Positions 37,874-46,245 of a stretch of 64,000 nt of DNA are shown here, piece by piece. The translations under genes and the position numbers were made by a program. This DNA is from Sphingomonas sp. IBVSS2 (GTDB lineage: Bacteria; Pseudomonadota; Alphaproteobacteria; Sphingomonadales; Sphingomonadaceae). The notes under the pieces are model-generated. The model ran no database searches and was not told the origin of the DNA. It saw nothing but the letters and a program-made list of their open reading frames with translations. The stretch covers positions 186,001-250,000 of the forward strand of contig NZ_NFUR01000003.1 in NCBI RefSeq assembly GCF_002127225.1. The letters run 5' to 3'. Position 1 is the stretch's first letter, and each line of letters begins with the position of its first letter.

Positions 37874-38599
37874 CTACATGTTGGCGGCGGTGGGGCGGAC
37901 GATCACTTCATTGACATCCACGCCATCGGGCTGCTCGATTGCATAGCGGATGGCGCGGGCGATGGCGTCCGGGGTCAGCGACTTCCGGCGCCAGTCCTTT
38001 AGCGCGGCGGCGACTTGAGGATCGCTGATGTCGTCGCCCAGCTCGGTCGCGGTGACACCGGGCGAAATGATCGTCGCGCGGATGTCGTCATGTTCCTGGC
38101 GCAGGCCTTCGGTGATTGCCCAGACCGCGTATTTGGTGCCGCAATAGACTGCGGCAGTCGGCAGCACGAGGTGCGCGCCCACCGATGCGACGTTGACGAT
38201 ATGGCCATTCCGGCGGGCCACGAAGCGGGGCAGCACCGCTGCGATGCCGTTGAGCACGCCGTGGATGTTGACGTCGATCATCCGCTTCCACTCGTCGATC
38301 TTGAGCGCGGCGAGGGGGGAGAGCGGCATCACACCGGCATTGTTGATCAACACGTCGATCCGGCCGAACTTCGCCTCGGCGGCGTCGGCAAAGGCGTTGA
38401 AGCTCGCGGTATCGGTGACGTCGAGCTCTCGCCAGGCGATGTTGGCGCCGAGTTCGTCGGCGAGCGCCTGGAGCCGGTCGCCGCGCCGGGCGCCGATGAA
38501 CAGCCGGGCACCGGTCGCGGCCAACTCGCGGACCGTGGCTTCGCCGATGCCACTGGAGGCACCGGTGATGAGGATGGTCTTGTCGCTCAGTCCCGTCAT
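37874..38599 (-). CDS. Short-chain dehydrogenase/reductase
   Basis: A 241-residue classical SDR: TGASSGIGEA cofactor loop, NNAGVMP, a Ser-Tyr-Lys active site in YCGTK, and SPGVTATELGDD. The ARRGDRL stretch after strand 2 suggests NADP. AAGGAG lies seven bases before the ATG at 38599. It diverges from an AraC regulator across ~150 bases rich in short inverted repeats; this SDR is the likely target of that regulator. Confidence 0.93.
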   Translation of the reverse strand: MTGLSDKTILITGASSGIGEATVRELAATGARLFIGARRGDRLQALADELGANIAWRELDVTDTASFNAFADAAEAKFGRIDVLINNAGVMPLSPLAALKIDEWKRMIDVNIHGVLNGIAAVLPRFVARRNGHIVNVASVGAHLVLPTAAVYCGTKYAVWAITEGLRQEHDDIRATIISPGVTATELGDDISDPQVAAALKDWRRKSLTPDAIARAIRYAIEQPDGVDVNEVIVRPTAANM

Positions 38600-38666
38600 G
38601 AGGGGGCTCCTTCTCGTTTGGAATGACGAGCGGGGATGTGGGGCACGGGCGGGCCCGGGCGGTAGA

Positions 38667-38731
38667 GCAATTGCCCGGAGGCTTTGTACGATCCTCCAGA
38701 GTTGTGCGAAAGCAATTGCGGACTGCTTTCG
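38667..38731. promoter_or_regulatory. Repeat-rich divergent promoter region of SDR and AraC genes
   Basis: GCAATTGC occurs at 38667-38674 and 38712-38719, 45 bp apart. CGAAAGCA (38707-38714) and TGCTTTCG (38724-38731) form an inverted repeat over the second site, and GGAGG...CCTCC lies between the sites. This is a candidate AraC binding region. Confidence 0.45.
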
Positions 38732-38749
38732 TATGCGGGAAGCAGGGGA

Positions 38750-39697
38750 ATGCACCATATCACCGATCTTGCCGCCGCGATCCTGCGGCACGTGCCTGAA
38801 GGCGGAATGGTGGGAACAGCCGTTCAGCGGTTGACGCTCATCCGGGCGGACCAGCCGAGCATGCCGGTGCCGTCGGTCTATGAGGCTTCGCTTTGCTTGA
38901 TTGCCCAGGGATCGAAGCAGGTGTCGCTGGGCGATCATAGCGTGATCTATGATGCGTCGCGCTATCTGCTGGTCTCGGTGGACCTGCCGCTGGTCGGACA
39001 TGTGCTCGAGGCGAGCGCGGATGCGCCTTATCTTTGCTGCAAGATCGATCTCGACCTGCCAGCGCTTGCCGATCTGATGATTGCGGAGGGCCAGGCCATT
39101 TCGGGCGCAGACCTACCGGCCATGGCGGTGTATCCGGGCGATGCCGACTTGATCGATGCCGCGTGCCGGCTGGTCAAGCTGCTCGACCGGCCTGCGAGCA
39201 TCGGCGCGCTGGCGCCCTTGATCGAGCGGGAAATCGTCTACCGGCTGCTTACCGGTCCGCATGGCGCGACGCTGCGGCGCATGGCGAAGGGGGATAGCCA
39301 TCTTGGCCAGATCCGCAGGGCGATCGCGCGCATCCGGGCCGGGTTCGACCAACGGCTGCGGATCGAGGAGATCGCCGCCGCCGCCGGGATGAGCGCCTCT
39401 TCGCTGCACGCGCATTTCAAGGCAGCGACGCGGATGACCCCGCTCGAATATCAGAAACAGCTCCGCCTGCAGGAAGCGCGGCGGCTGATGATGGCCGAAG
39501 GCGCGAGCGCGGGATCGGCGGGGTTCGCGGTGGGTTATGACAGTCCGTCGCAGTTCAGCCGGGAATATCGCCGATTGTTCGGGGCGCCGCCAAGACAGGA
39601 TATGGAGCGGTTGCAGGCCGAAGGGGAACTGGTGGAGGCGCTCTACCCCGCCAGTACCCGATCGTCGAACAGGCCGAACGCCAGCGTGGAGGCATAG
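38750..39697 (+). CDS. AraC family transcriptional regulator
   Basis: A 315-residue regulator of the AraC_N type: N-terminal sensor (SVYEASLCLIAQGSKQVSLG, about 38-57) and C-terminal double HTH (RIEEIAAAAGMSASSLHAHF and the GYDSPSQFSREYRRLFG end). Such regulators commonly control a divergent SDR or alcohol dehydrogenase, as here. The ATG at 38750 starts MHHITDLAAAI; a TTG further upstream is less likely. Its last 55 bases overlap the end of the tandem TetR gene on the other strand. Confidence 0.92.
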   Translation: MHHITDLAAAILRHVPEGGMVGTAVQRLTLIRADQPSMPVPSVYEASLCLIAQGSKQVSLGDHSVIYDASRYLLVSVDLPLVGHVLEASADAPYLCCKIDLDLPALADLMIAEGQAISGADLPAMAVYPGDADLIDAACRLVKLLDRPASIGALAPLIEREIVYRLLTGPHGATLRRMAKGDSHLGQIRRAIARIRAGFDQRLRIEEIAAAAGMSASSLHAHFKAATRMTPLEYQKQLRLQEARRLMMAEGASAGSAGFAVGYDSPSQFSREYRRLFGAPPRQDMERLQAEGELVEALYPASTRSSNRPNASVEA

Positions 39698-40881
39698 AAG
39701 GCCACCGCGCGCTCGCGCGGCATGGTGCTGGCCCATTTGCGCATGTCGAACGCGGCATTCTGGAGCGCCATCAGCGTCTGCGAGGCGACCAGCGGGTCGA
39801 TCGCGCGGATCGAGCCCTGGGCGATGCCGTCCGACAGCATGCCGGCGAAGCGGCGGGCGATGCGGTTCGAGCGGTCGATCATCGTCGAGCGGACCTGGGG
39901 CGGCAGGCCGGAGAGCGCGGTGGTGCGCAGCAGCGGCCCGCGCTCGCTGAACTGATAGTCGAGCAGCGTGGCGATCGTGCTCTCCAGCTGCTCCCAATGC
40001 GTGCCGCCGGCATTCTCGGCCAGGCGCTGGGCGTCGGCGATGATGTCGAAGCTGCGCTTGTAGCAGGCGATGACCAGCTCGTCCTTGGCGTCGAGATGGT
40101 GGTAGAAGCTGCCCTTGGTGACGTTGAGCTCGCTGGCGATCTTCTGGACCGAGGCGCCGCGATAGCCGAGTTCGTTGATCAGCCGGGTGGCGGCGAGCAG
40201 GAAGGCCTCGCGGCCAGGCTCGGGCTCGTCATGCTCGATGTCGAGCATCGCCGGCGTCCAGGCTTCGCCTGGGGCGGCGATGCCGGTGCGGAACACGTCC
40301 ATCAGGCGCGCCTCGACGCGCGGATATTCGTCCACCTCGTAGCGCGGCAGCCAGGCGGTGAGCCAGAAGGTGTTCTCGAGCAGCACGTGCGCGCGGGCGC
40401 CGTGGAGGTCGGTCTCGGCCCGGCTGGCGGCGGGGCCCCAGAGCGCGCGCGTCTTGCGGAACACGTCGCGCCAGCGGTCGAGCAACTCGCGCTTGATCGG
40501 GTCTTCCATGGCGCGCAGGTCGGACAGGATGGCGAAGTCGCGCTCGGCGCCGCGGCGGATGCGGGCGAGCCGCTCCATGTTGATGTTCAGATAGCGCGCG
40601 ACCCGGGCCTCGGGCGTGGGCTCGCGCGCCGCATCCTCGAGCATCGCCTCCAGCCGGTCGAGCGTCTGCTCGAAGGCGGCGGCGGCAAGGTCTTCCTTGC
40701 GCTTGAAATAATAGGTTACGGACGTGGTGTTGAGGCCGACGCGGCGGGCCACGTCGGCGAAGGTCATGCCCTTGGCGCTCTGCTCGTTGATCGCGTCCGC
40801 GGCCGCGGCGAGGATCGCATCCCGCTTGGCCTGGAAGCGTTTCGTCGCGCTTGCGATTTCGACTTTCCCCGGTGCATTCAT
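39643..40881 (-). CDS. Tandem TetR regulator (two TetR units in one protein)
   Basis: A 412-residue protein, about twice the usual TetR length. Unit 1 has an HTH at about 18-66 (MTFADVARRVGL, SVTYYFKRKEDL) and a ligand domain to ~200; unit 2 has an HTH at about 225-272 (ASVQKIASELNVTKGSFYHH, DAKDEL) and its own ligand domain to the end. Both HTHs look intact, so one chain could mimic a TetR dimer. It diverges from the ACAD11-like operon, with a palindrome (40965-40980) in between, and probably represses it. Its 3' end overlaps the AraC gene by 55 bases. Confidence 0.92.
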   Translation of the reverse strand: MNAPGKVEIASATKRFQAKRDAILAAAADAINEQSAKGMTFADVARRVGLNTTSVTYYFKRKEDLAAAAFEQTLDRLEAMLEDAAREPTPEARVARYLNINMERLARIRRGAERDFAILSDLRAMEDPIKRELLDRWRDVFRKTRALWGPAASRAETDLHGARAHVLLENTFWLTAWLPRYEVDEYPRVEARLMDVFRTGIAAPGEAWTPAMLDIEHDEPEPGREAFLLAATRLINELGYRGASVQKIASELNVTKGSFYHHLDAKDELVIACYKRSFDIIADAQRLAENAGGTHWEQLESTIATLLDYQFSERGPLLRTTALSGLPPQVRSTMIDRSNRIARRFAGMLSDGIAQGSIRAIDPLVASQTLMALQNAAFDMRKWASTMPRERAVAFYASTLAFGLFDDRVLAG

Positions 40882-40964
40882 TGCAACCAGTCTAACGGAT
40901 TTGGTGTGAAGCCAAAGCGTTTTTTCGAATCGCGGTTGTGCCGATTTTCGCGCTGGCCCGACTT

Positions 40965-40980
40965 TACCGAATATCCGGTA
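40965..40980. promoter_or_regulatory. Palindromic operator candidate between tandem TetR and ACAD11-like operon
   Basis: TACCG and CGGTA flank AATATC, giving a 16-bp near-palindrome (TACCGAATATCCGGTA) 44 bases before the dehydrogenase start. The same 143-base gap also has TTTTTTCGAA at 40920-40929. Either may be the TetR operator. Confidence 0.5.
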
Positions 40981-41024
40981 TGCTCTACTCCGGTCGGCGA
41001 AACTCAGATCGGAGAGGATGCGCC

Positions 41025-42308
41025 ATGGATTTCACGCTGAGCGAGCGCGAGACCTATTTCCGCGACCGGGTGAAGGCGTTCATAGACGCGCGCATCCGCC
41101 CCCGCGACGGCGAATATCGCGCCCAGCAGAAGGAGGGCGATCGCTGGAAGGTGCTGCCGGTGATCGAGGAAGTGAAGGCCGAGGCCAAGGCCGCGGGCCT
41201 GTGGAACTTCTTCATGCCGCCGCATTCGGGCCAGGCCCCTGTCGACGACAGCTTCGCGTTCCAGGGCACGCAGCTGACCAACCTGGAATATGCGCTGTGC
41301 GCCGAGGAGATGGGGCGGCTGGGCTGGGCGTCCGAATGCTTCAACTGCTCGGCACCGGACACGGGCAACATGGAAGTGCTCCACCGCTATGGCACGCGGG
41401 CGCAGAAGGACCGGTGGCTCGCGCCGCTGATGGAGGGGGAGATCCGCTCGGCCTTCCTGATGACCGAACCGGCGGTGGCGAGCTCGGATGCGACCAACAT
41501 CCAGACCAGCATGGTGCGCGACGGCGATCATTATGTGATCAACGGGCGGAAATGGTGGAGTTCCGGCGTGGGCGACCCGCGCTGCGCGGTCTCGATCGTG
41601 ATGGGCAAGACCGATGCGGGCGCCGCCAAGCATGCCCAGCAGAGCATGATCCTGGTGCCGATGGATGCCCCGGGCGTGAAGATCGAACGGATGCTTTCGG
41701 TTTTCGGGTATGATCATGCGCCGCACGGGCACGGCGAAGTGGTGCTCGAGAATGTCCGCGTGCCGGCGGAGAATGTGCTGCTGGGCGAAGGGCGCGGCTT
41801 CGAGATCGCCCAGGGGCGGCTCGGGCCGGGGCGGATCCATCATTGTATGCGGACGATCGGCGTGGCGGAGGAAGCGATCGAGGCGATGGCCAGGCGGCTC
41901 GTCAGCCGCGTGGCGTTCGGCAAGCGCATCTCGGACCATTCGATCTGGGAGCAGCGCATCGCCCGCGCCCGCATCGACATCGAGATGACGCGGCTGCTCT
42001 GCCTGAAGGCGGCGGACATGATGGACAAGGCCGGCAACAAGGCCGCGCAGCTCGAGATCGCGATGATCAAGGTGCAGGCGCCGCAAATGGCGCTGCAGAT
42101 CATCGACGACGCGATCCAGGCGCATGGCGGGGCCGGGGTCTCGGGCGATTTCGCGCTGGCGCACGACTGGGCGGGCATCCGCACGCTGCGCCTGGCGGAC
42201 GGGCCGGACGAAGTGCATTGCCGGGCGATCGCGCGTAACGAGTTCGGCAAATATGCCGAGTTCAAGGCGGACCGGACCTCGTCCGGCGAGATCGGCGTGA
42301 GCCGCTGA
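41025..42308 (+). CDS. ACAD11-like acyl-CoA dehydrogenase
   Basis: A 427-residue acyl-CoA dehydrogenase resembling the C-terminal half of eukaryotic ACAD10/ACAD11. Characteristic stretches are [37 protein letters not shown], and [16 protein letters not shown] followed by [15 protein letters not shown]11 enzymes handle 4-hydroxyacyl-CoAs with a linked kinase domain; here the kinase is a separate gene at 43490 in the same operon. GGAGAGG precedes the ATG. It is the first gene after the divergent tandem TetR. Specific substrate not known. Confidence 0.93.
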   Translation: MDFTLSERETYFRDRVKAFIDARIRPRDGEYRAQQKEGDRWKVLPVIEEVKAEAKAAGLWNFFMPPHSGQAPVDDSFAFQGTQLTNLEYALCAEEMGRLGWASECFNCSAPDTGNMEVLHRYGTRAQKDRWLAPLMEGEIRSAFLMTEPAVASSDATNIQTSMVRDGDHYVINGRKWWSSGVGDPRCAVSIVMGKTDAGAAKHAQQSMILVPMDAPGVKIERMLSVFGYDHAPHGHGEVVLENVRVPAENVLLGEGRGFEIAQGRLGPGRIHHCMRTIGVAEEAIEAMARRLVSRVAFGKRISDHSIWEQRIARARIDIEMTRLLCLKAADMMDKAGNKAAQLEIAMIKVQAPQMALQIIDDAIQAHGGAGVSGDFALAHDWAGIRTLRLADGPDEVHCRAIARNEFGKYAEFKADRTSSGEIGVSR

Positions 42309-42310
42309 GC

Positions 42311-42390
42311 GTCACCCTGGCGAAAGCCCGGGTCTCAGGCGAAGGCGCGGGAAAGAGCCGCACGAGGTCCCGGCTTTCGCCGGGATGACG
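42311..42390. repeat. Palindromic repeat, family A copy 4
   Basis: An 80-base element in the 99-base gap between the ACAD11-like and alcohol dehydrogenase genes: GTCACCCTGGCGAAAGCCCG at the left, GTCCCGGCTTTCGCCGGGAT near the right end. Confidence 0.87.
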
Positions 42391-42407
42391 GATTGAGTGG
42401 AGGTAGT

Positions 42408-43493
42408 GTGAAAGCAGCCGTTCTCTACGAAGCGGGCAAGCCGCTTGAGATCACCGATATCCGCGTATCCAAGCCCGGGCCGCGCGAAGTGCTGATCCGT
42501 ACCAAGGCGGTGGGCGTGTGCCGATCGGACCTGCACTTCGTCGACGGCGCCTTTCCACATCCGGTGCCGACGGTGCCGGGGCATGAGGCTGCGGGGGTGA
42601 TCGAGGCGGTCGGCAGCGACGTCGCGCATCTGAAGGTGGGCGACCACGTCATCACCTTCTTCACTGCATTCTGCGGCAGCTGCGAGATGTGCGTGACCGG
42701 GCGGCCCTCGCTCTGCGTCGATCCCTCCACGCGGCGCCCGGCGGATGCCGAGCCCCGGTTGAGCCTGGGCGACGGGACCGCGTTGGCGCCGTTCCTAAAC
42801 CTCTCCGCCTTTGCCGAGCAGATGCTGGTGCACGAAAATGCCTGTGTCGCGATCTCGAAGGAGATGCCGCTCGATCGGGCCGCCTTGCTCGGCTGCGCGG
42901 TGATCACCGGCGCGGGCTCGGTGTTCAACGACAGCCGGGTCCGCCCTGGCGAGAGCGTCGCCGTGATCGGCGCGGGCGGCATCGGGCTGGCGGCGATCAA
43001 TGCCGCGAAGATCGCGGGCGCGGGCATGATCCTGGCGATCGACCCGGTGGCGGAGAAGCGCGAACTGGCGCTGAAGCTGGGCGCGACGCATGCGCTGGAC
43101 GCGATGGCCGACGGGTTGGCCAAGGACGTGCTCAAGCTGACCGGCGGCGGCGTCCATTACGCGATCGAGGCGGTCGGCCGGCCGAACACCGCCGAGCTGG
43201 CCTGGAACATCCTGCGCCGCGGCGGCACCGCGACGATCCTGGGGATGATCGCGCCGGGGAACAGCGTGAGCCTGCCCGGGCCGACCTTCCTGACCGGCAA
43301 GAAGATCCAGGGCTCGCTGCTGGGCAGCACGCGTTTCCCGATCGACATGCCGCGGCTGGTGCAGATGTATCTCGACGGGCTGCTCGACCTCGATACCATG
43401 GTGGCCGAGCGGATCCGGCTGGAGGAGGTCAACGAAGCGCTCGACAAGCTGCGCAAGGGCGACAGCGTGCGCTCGGTGATCGAATTCGCATGA
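42408..43493 (+). CDS. Zinc-dependent alcohol dehydrogenase (class III-like MDR)
   Basis: A 361-residue medium-chain dehydrogenase. Catalytic zinc region GVCRSDLHFVDG and GHEAAGVIEAVG, structural zinc cysteines in CGSCEMCVTGRPSLC, and the NAD fold VIGAGGIGLAAINAA with Asp after strand 2 (AIDP), indicating NAD. The start is GTG at 42408 with GGAGG four bases upstream. Its stop overlaps the phosphotransferase start by four bases. It likely oxidises an alcohol or hydroxyacyl intermediate of the operon pathway. Confidence 0.94.
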   Translation: MKAAVLYEAGKPLEITDIRVSKPGPREVLIRTKAVGVCRSDLHFVDGAFPHPVPTVPGHEAAGVIEAVGSDVAHLKVGDHVITFFTAFCGSCEMCVTGRPSLCVDPSTRRPADAEPRLSLGDGTALAPFLNLSAFAEQMLVHENACVAISKEMPLDRAALLGCAVITGAGSVFNDSRVRPGESVAVIGAGGIGLAAINAAKIAGAGMILAIDPVAEKRELALKLGATHALDAMADGLAKDVLKLTGGGVHYAIEAVGRPNTAELAWNILRRGGTATILGMIAPGNSVSLPGPTFLTGKKIQGSLLGSTRFPIDMPRLVQMYLDGLLDLDTMVAERIRLEEVNEALDKLRKGDSVRSVIEFA

Positions 43494-44506
43494 GCGATCT
43501 GGACGAGGCCCGGCTGGCAGACTGGCTGGCCGCGAACGTCGCCGGGTTCGCCGGGCCGATCGCGGTGACCAAGTTCCCGGGCGGGCAGAGCAACCCGACC
43601 TATCGGATCGATGCCGGCGCGGGCGCCTATGTGCTGCGGCGCAAGCCGTTCGGGCCGATCCTCCCTTCCGCGCATGCGGTGGAGCGCGAATATGCGCTGA
43701 TCGCGGCGCTGCACCCGACGGGCTTCCCGGTCGCCCGGCCTTATGGGCTGTGCGAGGATCCCGGAGTGATCGGCGCGCCCTTCTACATCATGGAGATGGT
43801 GGAGGGGCGGACCTTGTGGGACGGCGCGCTGCCGGGCATGGCACCGGCGGAGCGGACCGCGCACTATGATGCGATCGTCGACACGCTCGCCGCGCTGCAT
43901 GCAGTGGACTATGAGGCGGTGGGCCTGGGCAGCTATGGCAAGCCGGGCAATTATTTCGCGCGGCAGGTCGAGCGCTGGTCGAAACAATATCGGATGAGCC
44001 AGACCGACGACCTGCTCGAAGTGGAGCGGCTGATCGAATGGCTGCCGCGCACCGTGCCCGAGCAGACGCGCACCAGCATCGTCCATGGCGACTTCCGCAT
44101 CGACAACATGATCTTCGCGCCCGAGGGACCTCGGATATCGGCCGTGCTCGACTGGGAGCTGTCGACGCTGGGGGATCCGCTGGCGGACTTCTCCTATTTC
44201 CTGATGAGCTGGGTGACCGAGCCGGAAGGGCGATCGGGCGTGAAGGGGCTGACGGGTCCGCAGACCGGCATCCCGACGATCGAACAGGTGGTCGCGCGCT
44301 ATTGCGCGGCGACCGGGCGCGACGGGGTGCCCGATCTCAACTGGTATTTCGCCTATAACCTCTTCCGGCTGACCGGCATCGTGCAGGGGATCAAGAAGCG
44401 GATGATCGACGGCAACGCCTCCAGCGCCCAGGCGGCGGCGACGGTGGAGCGGCTTCCCGGACTGGTGGCGGCGGCCTGGCATTTCGCGCGGGAGGCGGGG
44501 GCCTGA
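43490..44506 (+). CDS. ACAD10/11-type APH-family phosphotransferase
   Basis: A 338-residue kinase-fold protein of the aminoglycoside phosphotransferase family. Motifs match the kinase half of ACAD10/ACAD11 and LvaA: FPGGQSNPTYRI (29-40), the catalytic loop IVHGDFRIDN (His 199, Asp 201, Asn 206) and metal-binding LDWELSTLGDP (Asp 221). Those relatives phosphorylate the 4-hydroxyl of hydroxyacyl-CoAs, allowing elimination and isomerisation. Translationally coupled to the upstream dehydrogenase gene by an ATGA overlap. Antibiotic phosphorylation is unlikely given the context and motif variants. Confidence 0.93.
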   Translation: MSDLDEARLADWLAANVAGFAGPIAVTKFPGGQSNPTYRIDAGAGAYVLRRKPFGPILPSAHAVEREYALIAALHPTGFPVARPYGLCEDPGVIGAPFYIMEMVEGRTLWDGALPGMAPAERTAHYDAIVDTLAALHAVDYEAVGLGSYGKPGNYFARQVERWSKQYRMSQTDDLLEVERLIEWLPRTVPEQTRTSIVHGDFRIDNMIFAPEGPRISAVLDWELSTLGDPLADFSYFLMSWVTEPEGRSGVKGLTGPQTGIPTIEQVVARYCAATGRDGVPDLNWYFAYNLFRLTGIVQGIKKRMIDGNASSAQAAATVERLPGLVAAAWHFAREAGA

Positions 44507-44508
44507 TC

Positions 44509-44586
44509 GTCATCCCGGCGAAAGCCGGGGTCTCGTGCGGCTCTTTTCCCGCCATCGCCTGAGATCCCGGCTTTCGCCGGGATGAC
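44509..44586. repeat. Palindromic repeat, family A copy 5
   Basis: A 78-base element starting two bases after the phosphotransferase stop: GTCATCCCGGCGAAAGCCGG on the left, CCCGGCTTTCGCCGGGATGAC (21 bases, last 20 exact) on the right; perfect terminal inverted repeats. Confidence 0.9.
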
Positions 44587-44605
44587 GGACAGAGTTGGAG
44601 GAAGG

Positions 44606-45373
44606 ATGAGCACATTGTTCGACCTGGCCGGCAAGGTGGCGATCGTCACCGGATCCTCGCGCGGGATCGGCAGGGCATCGGCGGAGGCGCTGGCCGGGCA
44701 CGGCGCGAAGGTGGTGATCTCCAGCCGCAAGCAGGACGCGTGCGACGCGGTGGCGGCCGACCTCGACGCAAGGCACGGCGCGGGAACCGCGCTGGCGGTG
44801 GCGGCGAGCATCTCGGACAAGACGGCGCTCCGGCATCTCGTCGACGAGACCCGGCGGGTGTTCGGCCGGATCGACGTGCTGGTCTGCAATGCGGCGTCCA
44901 ACCCCTATTACGGGCCGCTCGAGGGGATCGCGGATGACCAGTTCCGCAAGATCCTCGACAACAACATCCTCTCCAACCACTGGCTGATCCAGATGGTGGC
45001 GCCGGAGATGCGGGCCCGGCGCGAGGGATCGATCGTCATCGTCTCGTCGATCGGCGGCCTGCGCGGATCGCCGGTGATCGGCGCGTACAATGTCTCCAAA
45101 GCGGCGGACCTGCAGCTGGCGCGCAACTATGCGGTGGAGTTCGGGCCGGACAATGTGCGGGTGAACTGCATCGCGCCGGGCCTGATCCGGACCGACTTCG
45201 CCCGGGCGCTGTGGGAGGATCCCGAGCGGGCCAGGGCGACCAACGCGACCACGCCGCTGCGCCGCATCGGCGAGCCGGAGGAGATTGCCGGCGCGGTGGT
45301 GTATCTGGCGAGCCGGGCCAGTGCGTTCATGACCGGGCAGGCGATGGTGATCGACGGGGGCGTGACGATCTGA
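44606..45373 (+). CDS. Short-chain dehydrogenase/reductase
   Basis: A 255-residue [13 protein letters not shown] cofactor loop with the SSRKQ stretch after strand 2 (NADP-like), [10 protein letters not shown], active-site YNVSK, and a DHRS4-like C-terminus ([12 protein letters not shown]). GGAGGAAGG precedes the ATG. It is the fourth gene of the ACAD11-like operon; its stop shares a base with a possible ATG of the next SDR. In this setting it could act on a 3-hydroxyacyl-CoA or keto intermediate, as LvaD does in the levulinate pathway. Confidence 0.93.
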   Translation: MSTLFDLAGKVAIVTGSSRGIGRASAEALAGHGAKVVISSRKQDACDAVAADLDARHGAGTALAVAASISDKTALRHLVDETRRVFGRIDVLVCNAASNPYYGPLEGIADDQFRKILDNNILSNHWLIQMVAPEMRARREGSIVIVSSIGGLRGSPVIGAYNVSKAADLQLARNYAVEFGPDNVRVNCIAPGLIRTDFARALWEDPERARATNATTPLRRIGEPEEIAGAVVYLASRASAFMTGQAMVIDGGVTI

Positions 45374-45405
45374 TGCCCGCGACGTCCGATGACGGAGAGT
45401 TGAAT

Positions 45406-46191
45406 ATGCAGTTCGAAGGCAGGGTTGCGATCGTCACCGGCGCCGGCTCGGGGATCGGGCGGGCGACGGCACGGGCGTTCGCCGAGGCAGGCGCCAGGGT
45501 GGTTGCGGCGGATCTGAGCGCCTCGGTCGACGAGACGGTGGCGGGCCGCGAGGGGATGATCGCGGTGCGCATGGATGCGGGCGACGAGGCCGATGTCGAG
45601 CAACTGGTCGCCACCGCGGTCGACAGGTTCGGGGGGCTCGACATCTTCTATGCCAATGCCGGAATCTCGGGTGGCGCCACGGGCATCTTCGATACTCCGG
45701 TGGAACTATGGACCGAAGTGCTGCGCGTGAACCTGATCGGCCCGGCGCTGGCGATCAAGCATGCCGGGCCGCGGATCGTGGAGCGGGGCGGCGGCGCGAT
45801 CCTCTGCACCGCCAGCGTGGCCGGACTGCGATCGGGCGCCGGCGGCCCGGCCTATTCGGCGAGCAAGGCCGGCGTGATCAACCTGGTCCAGACCGCGGCC
45901 CAGCAATTCGCGGGATCGGGCGTGCGGGTGAACGCGATCTGTCCGGGGCTGATCGAGACGGGGATGACGCAGCGCGCGTTCGACTATGCGCGCGAGAACG
46001 GCAAGGAAGACAAGCTGGGGCGCCTGAACCCGTTGCGCCGTGCCGGCGTGCCGGAAGAGATCGCCCGCGTGGCGCTGTTCCTGGCGAGCGACGCGGCGAG
46101 CTATGTCAACGGCCAGGCCTGGGTAGTGGATGGCGGGCTTTCGTCGAGCCACCCGGTGACGCGACAGGAATTCGGCAAGCCGGCCTTCTGA
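45406..46191 (+). CDS. Short-chain dehydrogenase/reductase
   Basis: A 261-residue [13 protein letters not shown] loop followed by AADLSA (Asp after strand 2, NAD-type), YANAGISGG, active-site YSASK, and a C-terminal [15 protein letters not shown] lies eight bases before the ATG at 45406; an ATG at 45373 overlapping the previous stop would add 11 residues. The pair of SDRs with opposite apparent cofactor preference ends the operon. Confidence 0.93.
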   Translation: MQFEGRVAIVTGAGSGIGRATARAFAEAGARVVAADLSASVDETVAGREGMIAVRMDAGDEADVEQLVATAVDRFGGLDIFYANAGISGGATGIFDTPVELWTEVLRVNLIGPALAIKHAGPRIVERGGGAILCTASVAGLRSGAGGPAYSASKAGVINLVQTAAQQFAGSGVRVNAICPGLIETGMTQRAFDYARENGKEDKLGRLNPLRRAGVPEEIARVALFLASDAASYVNGQAWVVDGGLSSSHPVTRQEFGKPAF

Positions 46192-46245
46192 TTGACTTGG
46201 GGCGGGCCGCTTCGCACTCTTCCGATCAACAGAGGGAGAGCGGGC

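Noticed and set aside
43490..44506. Aminoglycoside resistance by the APH-fold protein
   Set aside because: GGQSNPTY and LDWELSTLGDP are ACAD10/11-type motifs, and the gene is embedded in an acyl-CoA operon.
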